NCBI GenBank assembly: GCA_903864835.1
Contig: CAIPHK010000004.1
Coordinates: forward strand, 1-64,000
Reading direction: 5' to 3'
Length of the DNA: 64,000 nt
DNA from: an uncultured bacterium
Lineage (GTDB): Bacteria; Margulisbacteria; Marinamargulisbacteria; SXXA01
Shown: piece by piece, positions 26,613 through 35,477 of the stretch
Position numbering within the stretch: position 1 is the first letter of the stretch
Layout of the letters: each line of letters opens with the position of its first letter
Program-made: the position numbers and the translations under genes
Notes under the pieces: generated by a model
What the model was told of the DNA's origin: nothing
Database searches by the model: none
What the model saw: only the letters and a program-made list of their open reading frames with translations

Positions 26613-27982
26613 TGAAATCTCTCCTTGATATGCTGCATTTGGTTTAAGACTTGCCGTTTCGCCGTGCCGCCCGGCACATCTTTTGCGTTGACTGACGCTT
26701 CAAGCGTCAACACCGCATAAACGTCGTCTGATATTACGGTGGAAAATTGGCGAAATTCATCCAAAGACAGGGACTCCAATGGACGTCCATGCGTTTCAGC
26801 GTAAAGCACAACTTGTCCGGTAATTTCATGCGATTCCCGGAAAGGAACCCCGCGTTTAACTAAGTAGTCCGCAAAATCGGTGGCCAAAATATAGCCTTTT
26901 TCGAGGGCTGCGGCAATGGGCGCTGGGTTAAATGTGAGGGTGGGAATCATTTTGGCCATGCATCGAAGGCTGTCGGTGACAGTGGCCGCTGAATCAAATA
27001 AAAATACTTTGTCCTCTTGAAGGTCCCGATTATAGGTCAAAGGAAGCGCCTTAATCGTTGCGAGCATCCCGGTCAGGTTTCCCAACACCCGTCCAGATTT
27101 TCCACGGATTAATTCTGCAATATCAGGGTTTTTTTTCTGGGGCATGATGGAACTGCCGGTGGTGAATTCATCGCCGATTGTGACAAAATCAATTAATGGG
27201 GAGCTCCACAATACAAGTTCTTCACTGAGGCGACTCAAATGGGTCATACACAATGCGGACGCGGATAAAAATTCAATCAGAAAATCCCGATCGGCAACGG
27301 CGTCCATTGAATTGCGGGTTACTCCACTAAAATTGAGCTCTCGAGCGATGAGTTCTCGGTTGAGGCCATAATTATTTCCGGCGAGCGCGCCTGACCCGAG
27401 TGGGCATAGATCGGCACTTTTATAGGCCTGGCGAAATCGCCCTAAGTCGCGCTCAAATTGCTCAAAATACGCGAGGAAATGATGGGCCAAAAGCACCGGT
27501 TGGGCCGTTTGGAAATGAGTGAATCCTGGGAAAATACGGTCGATGTTTGCCGCGGCCTGGGTATAGAGAGCCTTGAGTAATGCATCGAGCAAATCGAGAA
27601 TCGTGCAACATCGATCCTTCACAAACATCCGGGTGTCGGTAATGACCTGGTCATTTCGGGATTTTCCAGTATGGATTTTTTTGCCTAAATCACCCAATTC
27701 CAAAATAAGAAGGCGTTCCACGCAACTGTGAATATCTTCGTCACCTTGGATCATTTCATCAATGCACTGATCCATTTCGAATTTGATTTTAGCCAAGGCG
27801 TTGGTAATTTTTGAATGTTCCTCGGCGGTGAGAATGCCGGCACCCATAAGGGCGAGCGCATGCGCCGTATTAACGGCGATGTCATAGGGGTACAGGACCT
27901 TATCGGATTGGATAGAATAACTAAATCGAGCGGCATCATCGTCAAACGGTTTTTTGAACCGCCCTCCCCATAATTTTGTCAT
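26606..27982 (-). CDS. argH: Argininosuccinate lyase
   Basis: ArgH splits argininosuccinate into arginine and fumarate, the last step of arginine synthesis. The start is placed at the ATG at 27982 (MTKLWGGRF), the conserved N-terminus, rather than longer in-frame options; this ATG overlaps the argF stop (ATGA). The family signature GSSIMPQKKNPD is near residue 275, with TGKSRNDQ and HFQTAQPV before it. The length of 458 residues is normal. argG, which makes its substrate, is not in the window. Confidence 0.95.
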   Translation of the reverse strand: MTKLWGGRFKKPFDDDAARFSYSIQSDKVLYPYDIAVNTAHALALMGAGILTAEEHSKITNALAKIKFEMDQCIDEMIQGDEDIHSCVERLLILELGDLGKKIHTGKSRNDQVITDTRMFVKDRCCTILDLLDALLKALYTQAAANIDRIFPGFTHFQTAQPVLLAHHFLAYFEQFERDLGRFRQAYKSADLCPLGSGALAGNNYGLNRELIARELNFSGVTRNSMDAVADRDFLIEFLSASALCMTHLSRLSEELVLWSSPLIDFVTIGDEFTTGSSIMPQKKNPDIAELIRGKSGRVLGNLTGMLATIKALPLTYNRDLQEDKVFLFDSAATVTDSLRCMAKMIPTLTFNPAPIAAALEKGYILATDFADYLVKRGVPFRESHEITGQVVLYAETHGRPLESLSLDEFRQFSTVISDDVYAVLTLEASVNAKDVPGGTAKRQVLNQMQHIKERFQW

Positions 27983-28896
27983 AATGGATCTCCTTGGTCG
28001 GTTGCGGGATAGGCCATTAAATCGACTAATACTGCCTTTTGGGCATGAAGTCGATTTTCTGCTTGGTCGAATACAACGGACTGCGCACATTCCATCACCT
28101 CATGGGTGACCTCTTCACCGCGATGGGCGGGCAGACAGTGCATAAAAATGGCATCGGGGGCCGCACGCTTCAGAAGGTCCATGGTGACCTGAAATTGGGC
28201 AAAGTCTGCGAGTCGGCGAGCGGTTTCTTCCTCCTGGCCCATCGATGTCCAGACATCGGTGTAAATGACATCCACTCCTGCGACCGCCTCTTCTGCGGAT
28301 CGAAAAATTTGTGCGGTGTAGTGGGGCGATTCGGGTGGGTCATAGCCTACGGGGCACGCCACCCGAATTTCCATTCCCGTTGCTGCGCCCAGTTCCAATA
28401 GTGATACGCAGACGTTATTGCCGTCTCCGACATACGCAAGACGGATGCCGTCAAGACGACCTTTGTGTTCCAAAATAGTGAGTCCATCGGCCAAGGTTTG
28501 GCAGGGATGATGGAGATCAGATAGCCCGTTTACGATAGGTACCGTTGCGTAGGACGCAAATTCGACGATGTCCTTATGAAAATAGGATCGGATCATGACG
28601 GCGTCGACGTACCTAGAGAGTACTCGGGCAATATCCGAGACACTTTCCCGTTTGTTGAACCCGATTTCATCTCCTTTGAGAGTTACCACTCGCCCGCCGA
28701 GTTGGAACATACCGACTTCAAAAGACACCCGAGTCCGTGTGGATGGTTTTTCAAAAATGAGTCCCAAAATTTTCCCATCAAGAAGTGGGGCCATTCGATG
28801 TTCGGCATGTTGCCGTTTTAAAAGGACCGCTTGGTCGATTAGATGTCGGATTCGGTCGCGGTGTTCGCCAATCGATAAAAAGTGGGTAGGTGTCAT
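27979..28896 (-). CDS. argF: Ornithine carbamoyltransferase
   Basis: It forms citrulline from ornithine and carbamoyl phosphate. All family motifs are present: the carbamoyl-phosphate loop STRTR (52-56), HPCQ (130-133), and the ornithine-binding HCLPAHRG near 257. At 305 residues the length is standard. It overlaps argB by 4 bases upstream and argH downstream. It could be named argF or argI; the position in an arginine operon favours the biosynthetic role. Confidence 0.95.
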   Translation of the reverse strand: MTPTHFLSIGEHRDRIRHLIDQAVLLKRQHAEHRMAPLLDGKILGLIFEKPSTRTRVSFEVGMFQLGGRVVTLKGDEIGFNKRESVSDIARVLSRYVDAVMIRSYFHKDIVEFASYATVPIVNGLSDLHHPCQTLADGLTILEHKGRLDGIRLAYVGDGNNVCVSLLELGAATGMEIRVACPVGYDPPESPHYTAQIFRSAEEAVAGVDVIYTDVWTSMGQEEETARRLADFAQFQVTMDLLKRAAPDAIFMHCLPAHRGEEVTHEVMECAQSVVFDQAENRLHAQKAVLVDLMAYPATDQGDPL

Positions 28897-29753
28897 AGTT
28901 GCTCCTGTGTACTGATCATTGAACCAATTCCGGTATCGGTAAAAAGTTCGAGTAATACGGCATGTTCTACGCCGCCGTTTACAATATGAACACTTCCGAC
29001 GCCGCTTCGGACGGTTTCAATCGCGCTGGATAATTTGGGTTTCATGCCACCCTGAACATCGGGGTGAGACAAGAACGTTTCTGCTTGGCTTAAGCTCATC
29101 CGATGAATCAGTTTTTTGTCGATTAAGAGGCCATCGACGTCCGTTAAATAAATCAATTTAATCGCACCGAGCGCCCGTGCAATGGCTTGGGCAACGTGAT
29201 CGGCATTCAGATTATAGGTCTCTTCGGGTTTTGCGCCGGGGCCGACTGATGAAATAACGGGAATAAAGCCTTCACGACTGAGGACCTTAATCAATTCCGG
29301 ATCCACCATTTCCACATCGCCGACCCACCCCAAATCGGACTCGGAGTCCATTTTTTTTGCGACAAATAGCGACCCATCTTTGCCGGACAATCCAACGGCG
29401 CGTCCCCCAGCGGCATTTATATAGGACACAATTTCGCCGTTAATTTTTCCGGACAGGACCATTTCGGTAATTTCCATGGTTTCAGAATCAGTCACGCGAA
29501 GGCCATCGATGAATTGAGATTCTTTACCCACCTTCGTCATCCATCGTGAAATTTCCTTGCCGCCGCCATGAACAACGACGGGGTTGAGGCCAACATATTT
29601 TAAAAGGGAGATATCTTGGGCAAACAAGGGCTTGAGGTGGGCCTGATTCATCAAAGATCCCCCGTATTTGATGACAATGGTTTCGCCCGAAAATCGACGA
29701 ATATAGGGTAATGCTTCAATCAGCGTTTTGGCCTTGGCAATTTTGGTATGCAT
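28893..29753 (-). CDS. argB: N-acetylglutamate kinase
   Basis: ArgB phosphorylates N-acetylglutamate, the committed step controlled by arginine in cyclic pathways. The 286-residue amino-acid-kinase fold shows IKYGGSLM, VVHGGGKEISRW, the substrate loop with GLRVTD, and NLNADHVAQAIA near the C-terminal half. An N-terminal extension helix (TLIEALPYIRRF) of the arginine-inhibited type is present, so feedback control is likely. It lies 8 bases after argJ. Confidence 0.95.
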   Translation of the reverse strand: MHTKIAKAKTLIEALPYIRRFSGETIVIKYGGSLMNQAHLKPLFAQDISLLKYVGLNPVVVHGGGKEISRWMTKVGKESQFIDGLRVTDSETMEITEMVLSGKINGEIVSYINAAGGRAVGLSGKDGSLFVAKKMDSESDLGWVGDVEMVDPELIKVLSREGFIPVISSVGPGAKPEETYNLNADHVAQAIARALGAIKLIYLTDVDGLLIDKKLIHRMSLSQAETFLSHPDVQGGMKPKLSSAIETVRSGVGSVHIVNGGVEHAVLLELFTDTGIGSMISTQEQL

Positions 29754-29761
29754 CGGATGTC

Positions 29762-30943
29762 CTAACTATATTCCGTATTGATGTCGATGTAGCCTTTGGT
29801 GAGATCACACCCCCAGGATTTTGATCGGCCCGCACCCAGGCCTATACTGATTCGAATTAATACGGTGGATTCTTTTAAATGTCTGACGACTGCGTCGCGA
29901 TCAAAGGTCAGCGGGACGCCATCTTTAAAAACAGCATGATCTCCAAACCACACGGACACTTTATCGGGATTCATTTTGACGTTTTCAGTTTTGCCCACAG
30001 CGGCGACCACTCGTCCCCAATTGGGATCGGCACCATGCAAGGCGGTTTTGACGAGCGGGGAATTGATAACTGAGCGACCGATTGCCTCAGCATCGGCACG
30101 ATTGGCGGCGTTCTCAACGACCACTTCGATTAATTTGGTGGCCCCTTCGCCGTCGCGGGCAATGGCCTTGGCCAGATCTTGGCAGACGGTGACTAACAAG
30201 GCCTTAAACGCCGTATTTGAGACCGGATCCGTAACGGAAAACGAATGCTCCCCAGTTGCGAATGCAAGGACCATGTCGTTGGTGGAGGTGTCCCCATCCA
30301 CTGAGATTCGGTTAAACGACTCATCGACAGCTTCTTTCAACCATTTGGCTAAAACGGGACTGTCGATCGTGGCATTGGTAACGATGAACCCCAGCATGGT
30401 CGCCATATTGGGAGCAATCATCCCTGAGCCTTTGGCAATTCCGGCGACCTGGAAAATTTTCTTCCCGATTTTTGCTTCGGCATAGGCATGTTTGGGGACC
30501 AAGTCGGTCGTCATAATTGCAGATGCAGTGGCCGCACCGTCACGAGTGGCAGGGGTGCTTAATAGTTGATCTAGGCCCGCTTCAACGAGCTCGATCGGAA
30601 GTTGGACACCGATAATGCCAGTGGAGGCAACGACCACTTCGGTAGCGGGTATTTTGAGTAATGTTGCGGCTTTCTGAGCCGTGCGTTTTGCGTTGCGGAC
30701 GCCAAGGTCACCGGTCGCGGCGTTGGCATTTCCAGAGTTGATAATGACGGCTTTTACCGTATGCCGCTTCATCATTTTTTGCGTATAGTTGACACAGGCC
30801 GCCCGAAATTTGTTCGTTGTAAATACGCCTGCCGCGCCGACTGCGTCAGGGACGTAAATGTAGGCCAAGTCCTTTTTACCGGGTTTAATACCGGCGGCAA
30901 TTCCATTGGCGTATACCCCATGAATGTCAGTAATCGTTTTCAT
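29762..30943 (-). CDS. argJ: Bifunctional ornithine acetyltransferase / N-acetylglutamate synthase
   Basis: ArgJ recycles the acetyl group from N-acetylornithine to glutamate. The 393-residue precursor cleaves itself before the Thr of MATMLG (Thr182), which then acts as nucleophile; the motif KGSGMIAPNMATMLGF is intact. The C-terminal end matches the family. Whether it also has synthase activity cannot be told from sequence. It starts the argJBFH run, 31 bases after the sugar kinase gene; argC, argD and argG are absent from the window. Confidence 0.95.
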   Translation of the reverse strand: MKTITDIHGVYANGIAAGIKPGKKDLAYIYVPDAVGAAGVFTTNKFRAACVNYTQKMMKRHTVKAVIINSGNANAATGDLGVRNAKRTAQKAATLLKIPATEVVVASTGIIGVQLPIELVEAGLDQLLSTPATRDGAATASAIMTTDLVPKHAYAEAKIGKKIFQVAGIAKGSGMIAPNMATMLGFIVTNATIDSPVLAKWLKEAVDESFNRISVDGDTSTNDMVLAFATGEHSFSVTDPVSNTAFKALLVTVCQDLAKAIARDGEGATKLIEVVVENAANRADAEAIGRSVINSPLVKTALHGADPNWGRVVAAVGKTENVKMNPDKVSVWFGDHAVFKDGVPLTFDRDAVVRHLKESTVLIRISIGLGAGRSKSWGCDLTKGYIDINTEYS

Positions 30944-30974
30944 CTTATAACCTCAAAAAAAGAAAACGGGTATT

Positions 30975-31907
30975 TTAGGCCATATCCCTTGCATAAACCA
31001 CCCCTCGCAATGCAGCGGCATGGACGTCACCAATGGGGAGCAATTGGGAGCGGATTGCATAAGCGGCGAGCCATTTTTCTGCATAGGGTACCAATAGTGT
31101 CCCGAGGCTACCGCCGATGATCCAAGTTGTAATTTCGGCGACCGTAGCAAGGTCATAGGTCGACCATTGGGTATCGGGGTATTTTTTAGCGAAGGACCCC
31201 GATTGAATGGTTGCGATCAATTGGCCGAGGTAACGTCCAAAACATGCGATCAGAGGGGCATGTTGGGTCATCAAGTGTGACGACTGGGTGCACTCCAATA
31301 CGGATATTCCCGTGATGTCGTAAAATCCCCGCCCCGAGATCACGTCTTCACTCATGACGGTTGATCCCGCTGGCGACCAGATGTCCTTTGGATCACGGGG
31401 TAGCATAATGTCGAAAAAATGGCCGTCGGTTAAAAATTTTAACCGAGAGTCCGACTGGATTTGGGCACACCCACCGCCGAGCCCGGTCCCTGGACCGATG
31501 TAACCGACAACGCTTGGCATTGAAAGTCCAAAGTCTAAAATCCCTCCGGCGAGTTGCGCCAGGGCGTCATTGATTAAGAACGGTTCCCGGGTGCCGTCCA
31601 TATGGGGACGGAGCCGTTTTTTAAGGTCGAGTCCATCAAACTCCCCAGGGAAACTCTCCATATTTCGGGCCGTTTTTGGGGCAATAATTCCGCGTGATGG
31701 GCCAATTAATTTTCCCGGAGTGGCGATTGCCACGGCGGAGAATCCGGAATGCGATGCCCATTGAATAGCGGATTGAAAGGTGGTGATTAGGGCATCGATA
31801 CCCCGATGACTCGGGAACGTGGTGTGCTTAAGGATCTGATAATTGGAGTTAACAAGTCCGGCACCAATTTTGGTTCCTCCGATATCGATTGCGAGTGTAA
31901 TTGTCAT
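30975..31907 (-). CDS. ROK/glucokinase-like sugar kinase
   Basis: A 310-residue sugar kinase of the actin-like ATPase fold. The phosphate-1 motif IDIGGTKIGAGLV is at the N-terminus, NDALAQLAGG carries the catalytic Asp, and YIGPGTGLGGG is the phosphate-2 loop. The zinc-binding cysteine cluster typical of many ROK proteins is not visible, so it may be closer to glucokinase. The substrate is uncertain (glucose, N-acetyl-hexosamine or similar). It overlaps cydB by 4 bases. Confidence 0.7.
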   Translation of the reverse strand: MTITLAIDIGGTKIGAGLVNSNYQILKHTTFPSHRGIDALITTFQSAIQWASHSGFSAVAIATPGKLIGPSRGIIAPKTARNMESFPGEFDGLDLKKRLRPHMDGTREPFLINDALAQLAGGILDFGLSMPSVVGYIGPGTGLGGGCAQIQSDSRLKFLTDGHFFDIMLPRDPKDIWSPAGSTVMSEDVISGRGFYDITGISVLECTQSSHLMTQHAPLIACFGRYLGQLIATIQSGSFAKKYPDTQWSTYDLATVAEITTWIIGGSLGTLLVPYAEKWLAAYAIRSQLLPIGDVHAAALRGVVYARDMA

Positions 31908-32920
31908 TGTTTAAATACCTTAAATAAAAAATAGAGACCTGGAAAAATAATGGTGCATCCGGAAATTAATGCGATTAATAACATCTGAATCGTGGCGTCT
32001 GGGCTTGCGATCTGTAATAAAGAAATAGGCCCCTCCGTGGTATCAACGACCGTCGGAAATCGAATCCATATCCATCCCAATAGGACACTGCCGATGGCGG
32101 CACTACTTAGAAATCGCGCGAGCCAATATTTTCTAAGCAGGAGCGATGCCAAGGATAAGATGAGCCCTACTGTGGCAACAATCATCACGGGGATTGATAG
32201 CGCTGAGCTAAAAAACGACGTATGGAACCGAATCCCAGAGCTTAGGCCGGAAATCATTATTAAACATCCGGTCCCGATCATTGCTACTGAAAATCGAATG
32301 GCCATTTTTAAGAAAAACTTCCGTGTCTGGGATGGGCGTCGGAGATGGAGTCGATGTGCCCGAACTTCCCCCACACAAAATACCGCAGATAGATATCCAA
32401 ACACCCACAACGTAAACAGGCCGACCAAAAAGCCAAACACCGACAGCCACGGCGCGATATATCCCTCAACAAAAGAAGTCGGGTGAAGGTTTACCTTACC
32501 GAATAGCAGTCCCGCGATCGTCATGCCGATCATGACGGGTGCCAAAATACTTCCGAAGACAAAGAGCCATGAGTACCACGGGCGTTCGGTCGGGGAGGGG
32601 TCGTAGTGACGAAAGGTAAACGCACATCCCCTCAAGACGATGCCTACCAACAGGAGGCTAATCGGGATATGAAAATGAGTCAAAATAATGGAGTAGCCTC
32701 GGGGAAATGCAACGAACATAATCACCACCGCGATGATCAACCACATATGATTGGCTTCCCAAACCGGGCCCAATGCCAATTTGGTAATGGTTCGAACATC
32801 CGTGCGTAATGGCGGGCGAGACGATAATTCAAGGAGGCCAGTTCCAAAATCGGCCCCGCCTAAGATGGCATAAAGGACCAAGGATATCGCAAGAAATAGA
32901 ATGACCAGTTCAACGGCCAT
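31904..32920 (-). CDS. cydB: Cytochrome bd-type quinol oxidase subunit II
   Basis: CydB is the membrane partner of CydA in the bd quinol oxidase, which reduces oxygen with high affinity. The 338-residue protein has about eight to nine hydrophobic spans and the family N-terminus YAILGGADFGTGLLEL, followed by GPVWEANHMWLI. It overlaps cydA by 11 bases. The small subunit CydX is not seen. Confidence 0.92.
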   Translation of the reverse strand: MAVELVILFLAISLVLYAILGGADFGTGLLELSSRPPLRTDVRTITKLALGPVWEANHMWLIIAVVIMFVAFPRGYSIILTHFHIPISLLLVGIVLRGCAFTFRHYDPSPTERPWYSWLFVFGSILAPVMIGMTIAGLLFGKVNLHPTSFVEGYIAPWLSVFGFLVGLFTLWVFGYLSAVFCVGEVRAHRLHLRRPSQTRKFFLKMAIRFSVAMIGTGCLIMISGLSSGIRFHTSFFSSALSIPVMIVATVGLILSLASLLLRKYWLARFLSSAAIGSVLLGWIWIRFPTVVDTTEGPISLLQIASPDATIQMLLIALISGCTIIFPGLYFLFKVFKQ

Positions 32921-34214
32921 CGGGGAGGTCCTGTGTGGTCCGAAAGAGCCGAATCATCAATGCGCTGACCATGATGAATAACATGACGTATATGGATACA
33001 AAGACGACCCACGGTACCCAGAGTCCCGGCATCGGGGTCAGTGCGTCCTTGGTTTTAAGGAATCCATAAATAATCCACGGTTGCCGACCCACTTCGGTGA
33101 CAACCCAGCCGGATTCCAGCGCAACAAACCCCAACGGGGATACCCCAACCAGAATTTTTAGAAGAAGGCGGGGGAACGGCTCTCGTCTTACGAGGATTCC
33201 AATGGAAACGATAGAGACCAACGCCAAAACAATGCCGCAACCCACCATTATCTGAAACGCGATATGGACGATCCGTACGGGGGGCCAATCAGATCGTGGG
33301 AATTGGTCGAGTCCGGGGACCGTCGAATTGAGGCGTGAATCCCGCATGACACTGAGCATTTTTGGGACGTGAATCGCATACTTAACCGTTTGAGAATCGG
33401 GATCTGGAATACCGCCAATAATTAAGGCTGCGCCGGCCTCCGTATGAAAATGGCTTTCCATGGCCGCAAATTTGATGGGCTGTCGATGGGCGACATCTTT
33501 GGCACTCCAGTCGCCACTCGCTAGCTGACATAGAGAGGCCACGCACGCGCAAGACAACGCGATTTTGAGGGCGGCAGTATGCAGGGCCGATCCTGGATTG
33601 CGAAGAAGCAACGCGGCATGGACTCCCGCCACCCCAAATCCAGTTGCGATAAATGCGGCAAAGACCAAGTGAGTCGCTTGGGACGCCCACGCAGGATTCA
33701 GCATCGCGGCGATCGGATTGACATGGGTGACCACCCCATTGGCCCATTCGAATCCCGCAGGGCTATTCATCCAGGCGTTAGCGGCAACCACAAAAATACC
33801 CGACAATATCCCACTGATCCCGACCATCAGGCCGCAGGTCCAGTGGACCCAGGGAGACAAGGCTTTTCGTCCATACATAAATAACCCGATCGCAATGGCT
33901 TCCACAAAAAAAGCCGTACCCTCTAAAGAAAACGGCATTCCAATAATCGGACCGGCGTACTCCATAAACCGTGGCCATAACAGACCCAGCTCAAACGAGA
34001 GAACTGTTCCTGACACCGCGCCCGTTGCAAAGAGAACGGCGACTCCCTTTGACCACCGTTCCGTGAGACTAAAATAAATTGGCTTTTGGGTCCGTATCCA
34101 CAGGGCATGGGAAATCACCATCAGGAAGGGCATGACCATCCCGATCACCGCAAAGATAATGTGAAATCCCAACGAAATAGCCATCAAGCTCCGGGCAGAT
34201 AATAAATCGGTCAT
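32910..34214 (-). CDS. cydA: Cytochrome bd-type quinol oxidase subunit I
   Basis: CydA binds the three haems. In 434 residues I see the haem ligand His in LGFHIIFAVIG (about residue 18), ATHLVFAAF with the second His, and the GRQPW motif that follows the quinol loop. It is shorter than E. coli CydA (522) because the Q-loop is short, as in the cyanide-insensitive type. It overlaps the DUF4139-like gene by 4 bases upstream. Confidence 0.93.
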   Translation of the reverse strand: MTDLLSARSLMAISLGFHIIFAVIGMVMPFLMVISHALWIRTQKPIYFSLTERWSKGVAVLFATGAVSGTVLSFELGLLWPRFMEYAGPIIGMPFSLEGTAFFVEAIAIGLFMYGRKALSPWVHWTCGLMVGISGILSGIFVVAANAWMNSPAGFEWANGVVTHVNPIAAMLNPAWASQATHLVFAAFIATGFGVAGVHAALLLRNPGSALHTAALKIALSCACVASLCQLASGDWSAKDVAHRQPIKFAAMESHFHTEAGAALIIGGIPDPDSQTVKYAIHVPKMLSVMRDSRLNSTVPGLDQFPRSDWPPVRIVHIAFQIMVGCGIVLALVSIVSIGILVRREPFPRLLLKILVGVSPLGFVALESGWVVTEVGRQPWIIYGFLKTKDALTPMPGLWVPWVVFVSIYVMLFIMVSALMIRLFRTTQDLPDGR

Positions 34215-35311
34215 TGGGCGGGCATTCGCAACGTAATCGAGATCGTTTGGCCTTCTTTGGGGCCGAGGCGCGATTCGAACTTAATTCGATTATTTAGCCG
34301 GGTGTAGCCTTGGCTCGCTCGGACAATCTTCGTTGTTCCCCAGCAGGGTTCCGTGGTTTCAATAATTGCCAGTTTTGAGGACGCATTAGTCAAATTGATT
34401 TCAATGGTTTCTTCACGGGATTTTTCCACCATCGACGGGACCACCTTGCGTGTGGCCGTGACATCAATAGCGGTACCAAACCGAACGCGTGCCTCGCCGT
34501 CGCCTCGGACGGACCCGACGGATCCGATGGCAACCAATCGTCCATCGGCAACCACTTGAACTGGTCCCGGGGTAATGGGATAACCCGTTGTATTTTGAAA
34601 TACCAATTCTTGGTCGAGCTGCACGGGGGAATCCGTATTTCCCCACCGATCGCCATCGAATCGAAAAATCGTTACCACCCGAATCCGGTCATGGGAAAAT
34701 ATCGGAACATTGACGATTTGATTTGCCGGAATATTAACGGGCGCCGTTAATGAATAAAAATAATGGGACGGGCCACCCGTGGTTACTGTGCTGGAATCTG
34801 ACATGGTTCTCAGTAGGACGGGCTGTGCACCGGAATCGGAAAATAGACCATCCCCAATTTTGACCTCAACTTTGGCATCGAAAAAATCAATTTCCGACCG
34901 GTTAGAAATGTTTAAAATCCCGCTCAATGTGGAATTGATCGATCCCAGTGTTAGGACATAGCTCACGGTACTGGGAAGTGAATTGAGTACCGCTGACCAT
35001 TTGGGATTCGGTCGGAGCGATGGCGACCCATAAATAATAGCCGAACGTCGGGGGGAGGGGCGGGAATTGTCAGTGGCGATCAGTCCAGAAAAAGAAATCG
35101 AGCCGGTGACTCCTTGGACTGAAAAATATTGCGACATTAATCCTGCGGGTAAATTATGGAGTGTAACGCCTTGGTCGGTGGGGAAGGGTTGGGCCGGCAT
35201 TGTGACCAACGCGTAGTCAGGGGGGTAAAATATAATAACGGGTTTAACCGGAAAAATGGGCTGAGATGCCCAGAAAAATAAAGCCAGAATCAACGGGGTG
35301 ATGCGGTGCAA
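34211..35311 (-). CDS. Exported DUF4139-like protein
   Basis: 366 residues beginning with a TTG start preceded by AAGGAG. The signal peptide LILALFFWASQPIFP is followed by a mostly beta protein. The C-terminal half has features of the DUF4139 family: SHYFYSLTAPVNIPANQ, FQNTTGYPITPGPVQVVADG, VRFGTAIDVTATRKVV. In other bacteria DUF4139 proteins are envelope proteins of unclear role. It is the first gene of the long minus-strand run and its stop overlaps the cydA start. Confidence 0.65.
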   Translation of the reverse strand: MHRITPLILALFFWASQPIFPVKPVIIFYPPDYALVTMPAQPFPTDQGVTLHNLPAGLMSQYFSVQGVTGSISFSGLIATDNSRPSPRRSAIIYGSPSLRPNPKWSAVLNSLPSTVSYVLTLGSINSTLSGILNISNRSEIDFFDAKVEVKIGDGLFSDSGAQPVLLRTMSDSSTVTTGGPSHYFYSLTAPVNIPANQIVNVPIFSHDRIRVVTIFRFDGDRWGNTDSPVQLDQELVFQNTTGYPITPGPVQVVADGRLVAIGSVGSVRGDGEARVRFGTAIDVTATRKVVPSMVEKSREETIEINLTNASSKLAIIETTEPCWGTTKIVRASQGYTRLNNRIKFESRLGPKEGQTISITLRMPAQ

Positions 35312-35477
35312 TGACGCTCCTTATGATGCATGCAAATGGGCCATGTATTGCGCGTAGAATACACCAAAAATAGAAGATTTAAAAAAAGAGTGAAATTTTT
35401 ATGCGAGATGATCCGATAAGAGAAAGTAATGCAAAAAAAAGTGACTGTATTTACGGTGGCATTGAAAGGAATGAATT

